Below are positions 1-8,425 of a stretch of 64,000 nucleotides of DNA, piece after piece. The stretch is from JAFGVL01 sp031553685. GTDB taxonomy: Bacteria > Bacteroidota > Bacteroidia > Bacteroidales > Paludibacteraceae. The DNA is taken from NCBI GenBank assembly GCA_031553685.1, contig JAVBLE010000011.1:26889-90888 (forward strand), written 5' to 3'. Position 1 is the first letter of the stretch. Each line of letters begins with the position of its first letter. The notes beneath the pieces were generated by a model. It was not told the DNA's origin. It did no database searches and saw only the letters and a list, made by a program, of their open reading frames with translations. A program made the translations under genes and the position numbers.

Positions 1-467
1 ACCTTACTGCCGACATTATGGAGTACATGGGTCGCCAGCACAATGTGCGTGTGGGCGAGCGTACTGCCGAATTGATCAAAATCAATGTAGGGGCGGCTTT
101 GACCGACTTGGGCAACGATGCTCCCGAAGATTATGTGGTACACGGTCCTCACCGTATGACGGCTCTTCCACTCGAAATTCCGGTATCATACCAGGAAATT
201 GCCCATGCGTTGGATAAATCAATTTCGAAAATCGAGGCGGCTGTATTGAGCGCACTCGACCAAACTCCACCTGAACTGTACGCCGACATTGTTCGCAAAG
301 GGATTTACCTTGCTGGCGGTGGCGCGTTGCTTCGCGGTTTGGATAAACGATTGAGCGATAAGTTTGGTATTCCGTTCCACATTGCCGAAGATCCACTTCA
401 TGCTGTGGCTCGCGGTACAGGTATAGCATTGAAAAATATTGACAAATTCTCGTTCCTGATGAGATAA
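1..467 (+). CDS. mreB: MreB rod-shape actin homologue, C-terminal part (5' end outside window)
   Basis: This is the last ~155 codons of MreB, the cytoplasmic actin-like ATPase that organises the elongasome under the inner membrane. The reading frame is open from base 3, so the true start lies upstream of the window. The segment GIYLAGGGALLRGLD and the run IAEDPLHAVARGTG are the conserved C-terminal actin-fold (phosphate 2 / adenosine) motifs of MreB. It heads the operon continuing into mreC, mreD, mrdA and rodA. Nothing in the visible part is abnormal. The identification is very secure; only the N-terminal half cannot be judged. Confidence 0.95.
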   Translation, partial: LTADIMEYMGRQHNVRVGERTAELIKINVGAALTDLGNDAPEDYVVHGPHRMTALPLEIPVSYQEIAHALDKSISKIEAAVLSALDQTPPELYADIVRKGIYLAGGGALLRGLDKRLSDKFGIPFHIAEDPLHAVARGTGIALKNIDKFSFLMR

Positions 468-483
468 ATATAGATGGTGAGAT

Positions 484-545
484 AGTGAGATAGTGAGATG
501 GCGAGTAACAAATACTCACTATTTTCGCCATCTCAGTATCTCACT
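484..545 (+). promoter_or_regulatory. Long hairpin between mreB and mreC
   Basis: Arms at about 484-503 and 526-545 are near-perfect reverse complements (GTGAGATGGCG against CGCCATCTCA, continuing outward), with a smaller inner hairpin GAGTA/TACTC. No T-run follows, so it does not look like a simple terminator. It may set the mreB:mreC expression ratio by RNA processing or attenuation. That role is an inference from position. Confidence 0.5.
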
Positions 546-555
546 TACTGTTTTC

Positions 556-1449
556 ATGAAAATATTAATTATTTTTTTTCAAAAATACGGGGTTTATTTT
601 CTATTTATCTTTTTGGAAATAACTGCGTTGCTGCTGGTTGTAAATCACAACCGGTTTCAGCGTAGTGTATTCTTTTCTTCGTTGGGCGAATTTTCGGGAT
701 TTATGTATGAAAAAGAAAAATCCATTACCGAATATTTTACCTTGCGAGGCACTAACGAAGAACTTGCTGCCGAAAACACCCGTTTGAAAAATGAATTAAT
801 GTTGACCCAAAATGAATTGCACAGTATAAAAACTGATTCGCTCCGAAAAGCTTCTTTCAAACTTTCGCCCGAAAAAGAATACACTTGCTACTCGGCAAAG
901 GTAATTAACAACAGTACCAACAAGGCGCAAAATTATATCACGCTCAATCGCGGCTGGAGCGACGGCATTACCGAAGAAATGACTGTAGTAAACGCACAAG
1001 GCGTGGTAGGTATTGTAACGGCTGTTTCGCGGCATTTTTCAATTGTAATGCCGATTTTGAACCCACATACACATATCAGCTGCAAAATCAGGGGGAAAAA
1101 CAAATCGATGGCAGACAGTATCGGTTCTGTAAAAGATATTGGCACCATGCAGTGGGATAATATTGACTATCGTTTTGGCACGATGACTATTTCGCGCCAT
1201 ATTCCGGTGCAAAAAGGCGATTCGGTAATTACGAGCGGGTATTCGGACTTTTTCCCCGAAGGTATTTTGGTAGGCAAAATCGACGAAATTACCAAAGGCG
1301 ACGATGATAATAATTATGATGTAAAAGTTCGTTTGGCTGTTAATTTCAAAACATTATCCTATGTAAATGTGTTTGATTACAAGCACAAAAGGGAACAGGA
1401 ACGCCTCGAACAAAAAGCAGCCGAAGCTCAAACACAAGCAACAAAATGA
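556..1449 (+). CDS. mreC: Rod shape-determining protein MreC
   Basis: Periplasmic elongasome scaffold linking MreB to PBP2/RodA. About 297 residues: a short cytoplasmic N-terminus, one membrane segment (roughly residues 10-30, rich in F/L/I), a coiled coil (about 50-95, with NEELAAENTRLKNEL), then the two beta-barrel domains (AKVINNSTNKAQNYITLNRG onward). An upstream ATG at 493 lies inside the mreB-mreC hairpin and would add 21 atypical residues before MKILIIFFQKYG; I therefore chose 556. The lysine- and glutamine-rich tail is usual. Its stop overlaps the mreD start (ATGA), implying translational coupling. Confidence 0.93.
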   Translation: MKILIIFFQKYGVYFLFIFLEITALLLVVNHNRFQRSVFFSSLGEFSGFMYEKEKSITEYFTLRGTNEELAAENTRLKNELMLTQNELHSIKTDSLRKASFKLSPEKEYTCYSAKVINNSTNKAQNYITLNRGWSDGITEEMTVVNAQGVVGIVTAVSRHFSIVMPILNPHTHISCKIRGKNKSMADSIGSVKDIGTMQWDNIDYRFGTMTISRHIPVQKGDSVITSGYSDFFPEGILVGKIDEITKGDDDNNYDVKVRLAVNFKTLSYVNVFDYKHKREQERLEQKAAEAQTQATK

Positions 1450-1949
1450 CAGACATCTTGAAATATGCTCTCCGGTTTATTGTATTGGTGTTGGTACAAG
1501 TATTGATACTCAATAATATAAACTTTTTAGGATTTATCAATCCGTACCTGTATGTTGCATTTATCCTCACCTTGCCGATGAGTGTACCAAAGGGATATTT
1601 GTATATTATCGCATTTTTACTTGGAGCAAGTATTGATATTTTTACCCAAACTCCCGGAATGCATGCTTTTGCAACGCTTACCATGTCGTTTTTCCGTACA
1701 TCATTATTCAAACTTTTTGCTCCACACGACGATAATTATGAGCAGATTATCCCGTCAATGAATTCCTTTGGTGTCAATCATTTTATTTATTATGCTTCGA
1801 TGATGGTACTTATTCATCACATTGCTTTATTTACCATAGATGCATTTTCGTTCCATCATTTTGCTTACACACTTTTATTGATTTTGACAAATACGATTGC
1901 CACACTCCTTTTATTACTTGGCATTGAACGAATTACATTTCGGAAATAA
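1446..1949 (+). CDS. mreD: Rod shape-determining protein MreD
   Basis: Integral membrane component of the elongasome. It has 167 residues, almost entirely hydrophobic, with about five predicted membrane segments. The size, topology and position directly after mreC (4-nt ATGA overlap) identify it; MreD is poorly conserved at sequence level, so context carries much of the call. In most Bacteroidetes the next gene is mrdA; here two unrelated genes intervene. Confidence 0.88.
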   Translation: MTDILKYALRFIVLVLVQVLILNNINFLGFINPYLYVAFILTLPMSVPKGYLYIIAFLLGASIDIFTQTPGMHAFATLTMSFFRTSLFKLFAPHDDNYEQIIPSMNSFGVNHFIYYASMMVLIHHIALFTIDAFSFHHFAYTLLLILTNTIATLLLLLGIERITFRK

Positions 1950-1968
1950 CTTTTAATAAAAACTTTCT

Positions 1969-3456
1969 ATGATAACAAGGATAAAAATTGATGGATTTAA
2001 AAGCCTACTGAATACAGAATTGTATTTTGGCTCTTTTACTTGTATTGCAGGGGCGAATGCTATCGGAAAGTCTAATTTTTTTGATGCGATCACTTTTTTA
2101 TCAAATCTTGCGGATAGATCTATTTTGGAAGCAGCAAAATCTATTCGGAGTGAAGATCAAAAACATTCCAATATTAAAGATATTTTTTTTAAAAGTGGAC
2201 AACATTATCTTGACACTATATTTTTTGAGATAGATATGATTGTATCTCAAACTGCTGAAGATGATTTGGGACAAACTGCCGAAGCTTCGATAACCAGTTT
2301 GAGATATGCTCTTGAATTAAAACTTAATGAGGATAATGAGGATAGAGAACCTATCGAAATTTTACAGGAAATACTAATCCCAATAACTCAAACCGCAGCA
2401 AAAGAGCAGCTGTATTTTGATTATAACAAGGATTGGCTCAATTCAATTCTGGCAGGAAGAAGAGGAACAAATAATCCATTTATTTCTACAGAAAATGGAA
2501 AGATTAAATTGCATCAAGACGGAGGTGGTAAAGGGAATGGTAAAGGTCGAAGTACTGTGTTTGTTGCCGAAAAAATGCCTCGAACATTATTATCTACTGT
2601 TACAGCAGAGTCGCCAACAGCTTTTTTAGTGCGGCAAGAAATGCGTAATTGGGCAATGCTGCAATTTGAACCAAGTGCTCTGCGTCAGCCAAATTCTATT
2701 TTTGAAGTAAAAAATGCTCAAATAACTGCTAATGGATTGAATGTTCCTGCTACTTTATATCGACTGCAAAATGACAAAAAAGACAAGGACATCTACCAGT
2801 TAATCACAAATAAATTAAGAGGATTAGTTAATGAGGTTGATGAAATCTATGTGGATAAAGATGATAAAAGAGATTTATTGACACTCCAGATCCGTTTCAA
2901 GGATGGATTGGTTTTACCAGCACAATCCCTTTCTGATGGCACTTTGCGATTTTTAGGATTAGCAATCATTCAAGAAGATACTTTGCGCAACGGTTTGATT
3001 TGTTTAGAAGAACCTGAAAATGGAATTAATCCACAAAAGATTGTTGAAATGGTAAAGTTGTTGGAAGACATGGCTACTGACACTGAATGCATTGTAGATC
3101 AAGACAATCCATTAAGACAGGTAATTATTAACTCTCATTCTCCAATAGTTGTAAATTCTGTTTCGGAGGGAAGTTTATATTTAGCAACTGAAAAAGAAGT
3201 TTATTTGGAACGATTTAATAAAAAAGTTAAGTTCACCGGATTCTCGGCATTACCAAATACATGGAAAACCAACTCTAATTTAGCAGGAATTATCACTTAT
3301 AAAGATATTATTTCTTATCTTGAAAAAGGGAATGCTGATATCTACGAGTCAATGGCAGCAAATGAACCTGCTGCAAAATATATCACAAAAAATCTTGTAA
3401 AAAAGAAGAAAAGTGTCGCTGAAAATATTCAACAACTTAAACTTGAGTTGAATTAA
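1969..3456 (+). CDS. AAA/ABC-type ATPase (AAA_15/AAA_21, OLD-like), putative defence ATPase
   Basis: A 495-residue SMC/ABC-like ATPase. Walker A is GANAIGKS (residues 28-35), following the family opening MITRIKIDGFKSL. The signature-like LSDGT lies near residue 321, Walker B LEEPENGI near 345 and the H-loop NSHSP near 387. This layout is that of COG4637/AAA_15-AAA_21 proteins, which are commonly paired with a Toprim-like or DUF4276 effector in anti-phage modules. Four bases separate it from the next gene, a DUF4276-like protein. The pair is more AT-rich than mreD and mrdA on either side and splits the cell-shape operon, so it looks acquired. No membrane segment or signal peptide. A defence role is inference; ATPase identity is secure. 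Confidence 0.8.
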   Translation: MITRIKIDGFKSLLNTELYFGSFTCIAGANAIGKSNFFDAITFLSNLADRSILEAAKSIRSEDQKHSNIKDIFFKSGQHYLDTIFFEIDMIVSQTAEDDLGQTAEASITSLRYALELKLNEDNEDREPIEILQEILIPITQTAAKEQLYFDYNKDWLNSILAGRRGTNNPFISTENGKIKLHQDGGGKGNGKGRSTVFVAEKMPRTLLSTVTAESPTAFLVRQEMRNWAMLQFEPSALRQPNSIFEVKNAQITANGLNVPATLYRLQNDKKDKDIYQLITNKLRGLVNEVDEIYVDKDDKRDLLTLQIRFKDGLVLPAQSLSDGTLRFLGLAIIQEDTLRNGLICLEEPENGINPQKIVEMVKLLEDMATDTECIVDQDNPLRQVIINSHSPIVVNSVSEGSLYLATEKEVYLERFNKKVKFTGFSALPNTWKTNSNLAGIITYKDIISYLEKGNADIYESMAANEPAAKYITKNLVKKKKSVAENIQQLKLELN

Positions 3457-3459
3457 TAT

Positions 3460-4116
3460 ATGAATAATATTTTACGATATACCTTGCTTACAGACGGAAG
3501 TTCAGATAGAACTTTGATCCCCGTAATCAATTGGCTGTTAAATGACTTGTATCCACAATTAGCTTGTGAAAAATCTTTTGCAGATTTTAGGACTATCCCA
3601 AATCCACCCCGAAATGGGGATGTTGCTATGCGAATAAAATATACAAAGCACTATTTTCCTTTTGATATTCTCTTTTATCATCGAGATGCAGAAAAAAATA
3701 CTAAACAAATATTGAATCAGCGCAAACAAGAAATTTCAGAAAAAATAGATGACCCAACACTTTGCAAAGTTGTTTGTATTATTCCTGTTAAAATGATGGA
3801 ATCATGGCTAATGGTAGATAAAGAAGCTATTAAAAAGGCGGCAGGAAATAGAAACTATAAAGGGAATATAGATTTACCCCCATTAAGTAAAATAGAATCG
3901 TTATCAGACCCAAAAGCAAAACTTCACGAAATATTATGTACAACAAGTGGTCTTACCGGACGCAGATTAAAAGTCTTTACTGCAAACGATTTGCAATATG
4001 CAGTACATCTTGTAGCAGAAAACATCTCAGATTTCAGTCCATTACGGCAATTGCCTGCATTCAGGGAGTTTGAAAAAGAATTAACAGAAAAAGTAAATCA
4101 ATTCTTGAAAAAATAA
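3460..4116 (+). CDS. DUF4276-like (Toprim-type) partner of the AAA ATPase
   Basis: 218 residues. The opening LLTDGSSDRTLIPVI resembles the first Toprim motif (EGxxD), though Asp replaces the usual Glu. An acidic YHRDAEKN follows near residues 73-80, and MMESWLMVD near 111-119 matches the conserved ExWLxxD block of DUF4276. These proteins are predicted nucleases or RNA-targeting effectors and regularly follow AAA_15/21 ATPases, as AriB follows AriA in PARIS. It starts 4 nt after the ATPase stop, so the two are co-translated. Active nuclease function is unproven, and the Glu-to-Asp change at the first motif is worth noting. The alternative is a non-catalytic sensor subunit. Confidence 0.65.
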   Translation: MNNILRYTLLTDGSSDRTLIPVINWLLNDLYPQLACEKSFADFRTIPNPPRNGDVAMRIKYTKHYFPFDILFYHRDAEKNTKQILNQRKQEISEKIDDPTLCKVVCIIPVKMMESWLMVDKEAIKKAAGNRNYKGNIDLPPLSKIESLSDPKAKLHEILCTTSGLTGRRLKVFTANDLQYAVHLVAENISDFSPLRQLPAFREFEKELTEKVNQFLKK

Positions 4117-4131
4117 CCTTTCCTATACCTT

Positions 4132-5973
4132 ATGATAAATGATAATTTACAAGGGCGTAAATCTGTGATTGCAGGAATGATGATTCTTGTAGCGGCTATC
4201 TTTATCATACAATTAGCTAATCTTCAATTATTTAATCGCGACTATAAAGAATCGGCGGATAGTAATGCTTTTTTAAAAAAAACGCAATATCCGGCTCGTG
4301 GACTGGTTTACGATCGCAATGGCAAATTGCTTGTTTACAATCAGCCGGCATACGATGTGATGGTGGTAATGAAAGAAATTCAGCCATTTGATACACTTGA
4401 TTTTTGTAAAACAGTAAATATCGACAAAAGTACTTTCACCCGCCTGATAAAAAGGGTTCAGGCATCTAAAGGCTATTCAAAATATACTCCGCAATTATTG
4501 ATTTCCCAGCTTTCGGTTGAGGAATATGCCGTTTTGCAAGAAAAATTATTCCGCTTTCCGGGTTTTTACATCCAAAACCGTACGCTGCGCGAATATACTT
4601 ATCCTTGTGCTGCACACGCTTTGGGCTCTATCGGCGAGGTAAACGAACGCGAGATTGAAAAAGACAATTACTACACATTGGGCGATTACACTGGAAAAAA
4701 CGGCGTAGAAAAGTTTTACGAAAAAGAATTGCGGGGAGAGAAGGGAATTGAGATTTTGCTTCGCGATGCCAACGGTCGTGTAAAAGGGCGATACGAAGAT
4801 GGAGCGATGGACAAAGCGCCTGTTTCGGGCAAAAACCTTACCTTGTCGCTCGACATCGAATTACAGCAGTTGGGCGAAAAGCTGATGAAAGGTAAAATTG
4901 GCAGTATTGTCGCCATAGAGCCTTCTACCGGTGAGATTTTGGCTCTTATTTCCAGTCCTTCTTTCAATCCTTCCGATTTAGTGGGTCGTAAACGCAGTAA
5001 AAAATTTACCGAACTTAACAATGACCCATACAAACCTTTATTAGACAGACCTTTGATGGCGCGTTATCCTCCCGGATCCACATTTAAAGTAGTCAATTCA
5101 CTTATTTTTCAGGAAGAAGGGATTATTACGCCCGAAACGCGCTATCCTTGCTATCATGGGTTTACGGTGGGCAGTTTGCATGTAGGCTGCCATTCGCATG
5201 CTTCGCCATTGGATATGCGCCACTCGTTGCAGCAATCGTGTAATGCCTATTATTGTTGGGGATTGAAGAATATGTTCGACAATAAAAAATATGGCAGTAC
5301 CGAAAATGCTTTTAACGAGTGGAAAAACGATATTGTTTCGTTTGGTTTCGGGTACAAGCTTGGGGTCGACTTTCCGAACGAAAATCGTGGTTACATTCCG
5401 AATGCCGGAGTATATGATAAAATGTATGGCAAAGGGCAATGGCGCGGGCTTACCGTCATTTCTATCGCTATCGGGCAAGGTGAAGTGATTTCTACCCCAA
5501 TGCAAACGGCTAATCTGGCAGCCATTGTAGCTAATCGGGGATGGTTTTACACGCCGCATATTGTAAAGAAAATTCAGGACGGGAAAATGGATACCCTCTA
5601 TACCAAAAAGCGTTACACAGCCGTTTCGCCACAATATTTCGATGCTACAATTGATGGGATGGAGATGGCGGCTAATAGCGGAACAGCTCGCGGTGTAGCC
5701 ATTGATACCATCCGGATTTGCGGAAAAACAGGCACAGCACAAAATCCTCACGGCAAAGATCACTCTATATTTATGGCATTTGCTCCGCGCGATAATCCGA
5801 AGATAGCCATTGCCGTTTTTGTAGAGAATGCCGGTTTTGGAGCCACTTGGGCGGTTCCGATTGCCAGCCTGATGATGGAAAAATATTTGAAAGGCTCTAT
5901 TAGCCTGAATCGTAAATATTTGGAAGAAAGAATGTCTAATACAACCTTGTTGCCAAGTGTCAAGAAATATTAG
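4132..5973 (+). CDS. mrdA: Penicillin-binding protein 2 (elongasome transpeptidase)
   Basis: Class B PBP that crosslinks peptidoglycan during elongation together with RodA. 613 residues: an N-terminal membrane anchor (about 12-32), a dimerisation domain (PARGLVYDRNGKLLVYN), and a transpeptidase domain with SxxK (GSTFK, about residue 314), SxN (SCN, about 369) and KTG (CGKTGTAQ, about 530). All catalytic motifs are intact. It starts 15 nt after the DUF4276-like gene and its last 17 nt overlap rodA. Despite the inserted module, mrdA remains co-oriented with mreBCD and may still be read through. Confidence 0.96.
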   Translation: MINDNLQGRKSVIAGMMILVAAIFIIQLANLQLFNRDYKESADSNAFLKKTQYPARGLVYDRNGKLLVYNQPAYDVMVVMKEIQPFDTLDFCKTVNIDKSTFTRLIKRVQASKGYSKYTPQLLISQLSVEEYAVLQEKLFRFPGFYIQNRTLREYTYPCAAHALGSIGEVNEREIEKDNYYTLGDYTGKNGVEKFYEKELRGEKGIEILLRDANGRVKGRYEDGAMDKAPVSGKNLTLSLDIELQQLGEKLMKGKIGSIVAIEPSTGEILALISSPSFNPSDLVGRKRSKKFTELNNDPYKPLLDRPLMARYPPGSTFKVVNSLIFQEEGIITPETRYPCYHGFTVGSLHVGCHSHASPLDMRHSLQQSCNAYYCWGLKNMFDNKKYGSTENAFNEWKNDIVSFGFGYKLGVDFPNENRGYIPNAGVYDKMYGKGQWRGLTVISIAIGQGEVISTPMQTANLAAIVANRGWFYTPHIVKKIQDGKMDTLYTKKRYTAVSPQYFDATIDGMEMAANSGTARGVAIDTIRICGKTGTAQNPHGKDHSIFMAFAPRDNPKIAIAVFVENAGFGATWAVPIASLMMEKYLKGSISLNRKYLEERMSNTTLLPSVKKY

Positions 5974-7408
5974 TGTATTTAAATCGGTTGACTGGATAAC
6001 GATAGGTATCTATTTGTTATTCCTTTTTATGGGCTGGATCAGTGTATATGGCTCAAGCTACGATTTTGACCATCCCGGCATATTCGACCTCAGCCAACGC
6101 GCAGGAAAACAGTTGATGTGGATAATGTGCAGTCTTGGGCTTGCCGGCATTTTACTGGCTATGGACAGCCGGATATATGAAATGTTTGCCTATTATATTT
6201 TTGGCGGTGCCTTGCTATTGTTGGTAATAACAATTCTTTTTGCACATGATATTAAAGGTTCGCGTTCGTGGTTAGTGATAGGTCCATTTAGTTTGCAATC
6301 GGCTGAATTTGCTAAATTTGCAGCCGCATTAGCCATTGCCAAAATAATGAGTCAATATCAATTCAAACTCAAAGGGTTTAAAAATTATGCTTTAGTCATT
6401 GCCTGCATAGCCATTCCTTCGGCACTTATTATTTTGCAAAACGAAACCGGATTGGCACTTGTATTTTGGGCAATGCTATTGGCACTTTACCGCGAAGCAA
6501 TGCCCGGAGTTATCTTATTTTTAGCATTATGCTTTGTGGTTATTTTTATTGTAATCATAAAATTTGGATTGATCGCTGCCGGCGGCGGAATATTTTCGGG
6601 GTTGTTTGTCGCACAAATTGTGATCGCCATTTCTGCCATTGGTTTTATTGCCGTTTTTGCAAGAAACTTCAAATTGGCAAAACATCTCTCTTTTGGTCTT
6701 GCAGGTACTATTTTACTCACCATTTTATTGAATAAATTCTTGAAAGTGCCAAGTACGGCTGTTATGTTTGCCGGATTAGCTGTGTTGGTCGGTTTTCTGA
6801 TCTGGACATATTTTCAAACACGCAAAAAACTGTATATCCTTACCGTTATTTTTGTTTTGGGGATGATTGGTTATGGTTTTTCTGTCGATTATATTTTTGA
6901 GCGTGTACTTGAACCTCATCAGCAAGTGCGTATAGAAGTGGCTTTAGGCATGAAAACCGACTTGAAAAAAGCCGGATACAATGTCAATCAATCCAAAATA
7001 GCCATTGGTTCCGGTCAGTTGTTGGGTAAAGGATTCCTCAATGGGACGCAAACCAAGCTGAAATATGTGCCCGAACAAGATACCGATTTCATTTTTTGTA
7101 CCGTAGGCGAAGAATATGGTTTTTGGGGTTCAATGCTTGTGGTAGGTCTGTTTCTAACATTCCTTCTTCGATTAGTCGCGCTTGCCGAGCGACAGCGAAG
7201 TGTTTTCAGCCGTGTGTATGGATACTGTGTGGTAGGGGTTTTCTTTTTTCACTTTGCTATCAATATCGGAATGGTACTCGGGCTTTCGCCGGTAATTGGC
7301 ATTCCATTGCCTTTCTTTAGTTACGGAGGTTCGTCGTTACTTGGCTTTACTTTTTTGTTGTTTATTTTTTTGCGGCTGGATGTAGCCAGGTTGGAAAAAA
7401 TGTATTAG
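5957..7408 (+). CDS. rodA: RodA, SEDS-family peptidoglycan polymerase
   Basis: Multi-pass glycosyltransferase that polymerises lipid II, partner of PBP2. 483 residues with about ten membrane segments. The conserved periplasmic stretch EQDTDFIFCTVGEE contains the SEDS catalytic Asp, and FFSYGGSSLLGF is the classic C-terminal signature. The start is GTG at 5957, inside the end of mrdA, giving MSRNISVFKS; no ATG lies at a sensible position before the first membrane helix. The protein is longer than proteobacterial RodA because of extra central membrane segments, which is usual in Bacteroidetes. A strong terminator follows. Confidence 0.95.
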   Translation: MSRNISVFKSVDWITIGIYLLFLFMGWISVYGSSYDFDHPGIFDLSQRAGKQLMWIMCSLGLAGILLAMDSRIYEMFAYYIFGGALLLLVITILFAHDIKGSRSWLVIGPFSLQSAEFAKFAAALAIAKIMSQYQFKLKGFKNYALVIACIAIPSALIILQNETGLALVFWAMLLALYREAMPGVILFLALCFVVIFIVIIKFGLIAAGGGIFSGLFVAQIVIAISAIGFIAVFARNFKLAKHLSFGLAGTILLTILLNKFLKVPSTAVMFAGLAVLVGFLIWTYFQTRKKLYILTVIFVLGMIGYGFSVDYIFERVLEPHQQVRIEVALGMKTDLKKAGYNVNQSKIAIGSGQLLGKGFLNGTQTKLKYVPEQDTDFIFCTVGEEYGFWGSMLVVGLFLTFLLRLVALAERQRSVFSRVYGYCVVGVFFFHFAINIGMVLGLSPVIGIPLPFFSYGGSSLLGFTFLLFIFLRLDVARLEKMY

Positions 7409-7450
7409 TTGTTTTTCAAAAACATAACGAAACCCTTTTTATTATCGACA

Positions 7451-7492
7451 AATGAGTATGGGTGTTGCATGCAACACCCACACTCATTTTTG
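7451..7492 (+). terminator. Terminator of the mre/mrd operon
   Basis: A 38-nt near-perfect palindrome (AATGAGT, TGGGTGTTGCA and complements, one mismatch) ends in ATTTTTG. It lies 42 nt after the rodA stop. Confidence 0.85.
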
Positions 7493-7560
7493 CTTTAAGA
7501 TTGCTCCTTTTAGCTTCTGTTCTGACTAACGAATAATATAAAAATATTCAGAAAAATCAA

Positions 7561-7568
7561 TATATTTG
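7561..7568 (+). promoter_or_regulatory. Bacteroidetes-type -7 box (TATATTTG)
   Basis: TATATTTG fits TAnnTTTG. The surrounding ~50 bp (7544-7594) are about 80% identical to 38828-38878, so the promoter region itself is a repeated module. No clear -33 TTTG is seen. It would drive the non-coding element on the right. Confidence 0.55.
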
Positions 7569-7772
7569 TACTTCAAACCAAAACTATTTTTGAATGAAAC
7601 ACCCATAAGTAAAACTCACACAAACCAATGAATAAATTGGGTGTTCCATCTGACAATTGAAAATAAAATTATAGACTGATGAAATAAAAACAATCATTTC
7701 TTAAAAGCATATCCATTTAATCCATAAAAAGAAAAAATCACAACAGCGTCGGGTTGTAAGTGTTTCTAAAGC
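7569..7772 (+). ncRNA. Candidate non-coding RNA, hairpin family 2 (copy A)
   Basis: No reading frame is supported here. Arms 7598-7605 (AACACCCA) and 7638-7645 (TGGGTGTT) pair perfectly around an internal conserved CAATGAATAA (7626-7635). The same layout at 32735-32784 has different arm bases that still pair, so the helix covaries. A later shared tract ATTGAAAATAAAATTA is at 7656-7671. Positions 7722-7759 repeat a 3' motif also found at 39645-39679, with a small ACAAC/GTTGT hairpin. Bounded by a -7 box and a palindromic terminator. Function unknown. Confidence 0.5.
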
Positions 7773-7802
7773 AATAAGGGAGTTGCATGCAACTCCCTTA
7801 TT
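7773..7802. terminator. 30-nt perfect palindrome, bidirectional terminator
   Basis: AATAAGGGAGTTGCA followed by its exact reverse complement. It contains the stop codon of the HepT-like gene on the minus strand and would also end the candidate RNA on the plus strand. The core TTGCATGCAA is the same as in the rodA terminator. Confidence 0.6.
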
Positions 7803-8145
7803 GTTCGTTATCGTATATGGTTTGGATTTGTTGTTTAAGAGGAATTAAATCATTTTTGGCAGTATCCCAAGCAATGAAATCTTCAATCTGATAATATCCA
7901 TGCACTAACACATGACGCATTTTAATTATTCTTTCCCAATTTATTTCCGGATATTTTGCTTTAAATTCATTGGAAAGTTTATATGCCGCTTCACCAATAA
8001 TTTCCAAATTTTTCACAACAGCATATTTACTTTTCTTATCAGCAACATAATCGTCAAAAGTCATTCCTGCAATAAATTCAAACACATTGTCAATCGCTTC
8101 AAGGATATGTTCTAATCTGCCGATATCTCTAATTTGTTCTCTCAT
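7798..8145 (-). CDS. hepT: HepT-like HEPN ribonuclease (toxin)
   Basis: A 115-residue all-alpha HEPN (DUF86) protein. The catalytic RX4HXY motif is R77-HVLV-H82-G-Y84. In characterised HepT/MntA pairs, HepT is an RNase whose Tyr is AMPylated by MntA to neutralise it. The partner nucleotidyltransferase lies immediately upstream on the same strand and overlaps it by 17 nt, the usual MntA-then-HepT order. Length is typical. The stop sits inside a perfect palindrome. Expected to be cytoplasmic. Toxicity is inferred from the intact motif. Confidence 0.85.
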   Translation of the reverse strand: MREQIRDIGRLEHILEAIDNVFEFIAGMTFDDYVADKKSKYAVVKNLEIIGEAAYKLSNEFKAKYPEINWERIIKMRHVLVHGYYQIEDFIAWDTAKNDLIPLKQQIQTIYDNEQ

Positions 8146-8425
8146 ATATTAGTATTTTATCATGATCAATTGACTCTCTGGCAAATTTCATAACACCACC
8201 CTCTGTAAGCAAATCAACCTTTTTATGTAGTAATTTTTCGAGATCAATTATTATCCCCGCATAGTCAAATAGAGAAACTTTGGCTTCTTTGTCAAAACGC
8301 ACCATAATGTCCACATCGCTATTGCGAGTTTCTTCATTACGGGCATACGAGCCAAATACCCATGCTTTCTCTATGGGGTAAGCCGGAAAGAAGACTTGTA
8401 ATTTATGGATAAGCGACGGTTTCAT
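8129..8425 (-). CDS. mntA: MntA-like nucleotidyltransferase (antitoxin)
   Basis: A minimal nucleotidyltransferase of 98 residues. GS at 25-26 is followed after exactly ten residues by D37-V-D39, i.e. GSX10DXD, the active-site pattern of AMPylating MntA antitoxins. I chose the ATG at 8425 (MKPSLIHKLQVFF), the usual family start. Longer starts at 8482 and 8509 are possible, but the 8509 version begins inside a dispersed repeat (ERSRN codons from TTGAGCGGAGTCG). It overlaps hepT. Expected to be autoregulated with its partner, though no operator was identified. Confidence 0.83.
   Translation of the reverse strand: MKPSLIHKLQVFFPAYPIEKAWVFGSYARNEETRNSDVDIMVRFDKEAKVSLFDYAGIIIDLEKLLHKKVDLLTEGGVMKFARESIDHDKILIYERTN

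Noticed and set aside
5098..5763. 221-residue minus-strand frame
   Set aside because: Antisense shadow of mrdA, whose catalytic motifs are intact.
7722..7759. Integron attC site
   Set aside because: It follows a stop codon at one locus and can form a small hairpin, but the RYYYAAC/GTTRRRY core boxes are not present and no integrase is seen; kept only as a shared 3' module.
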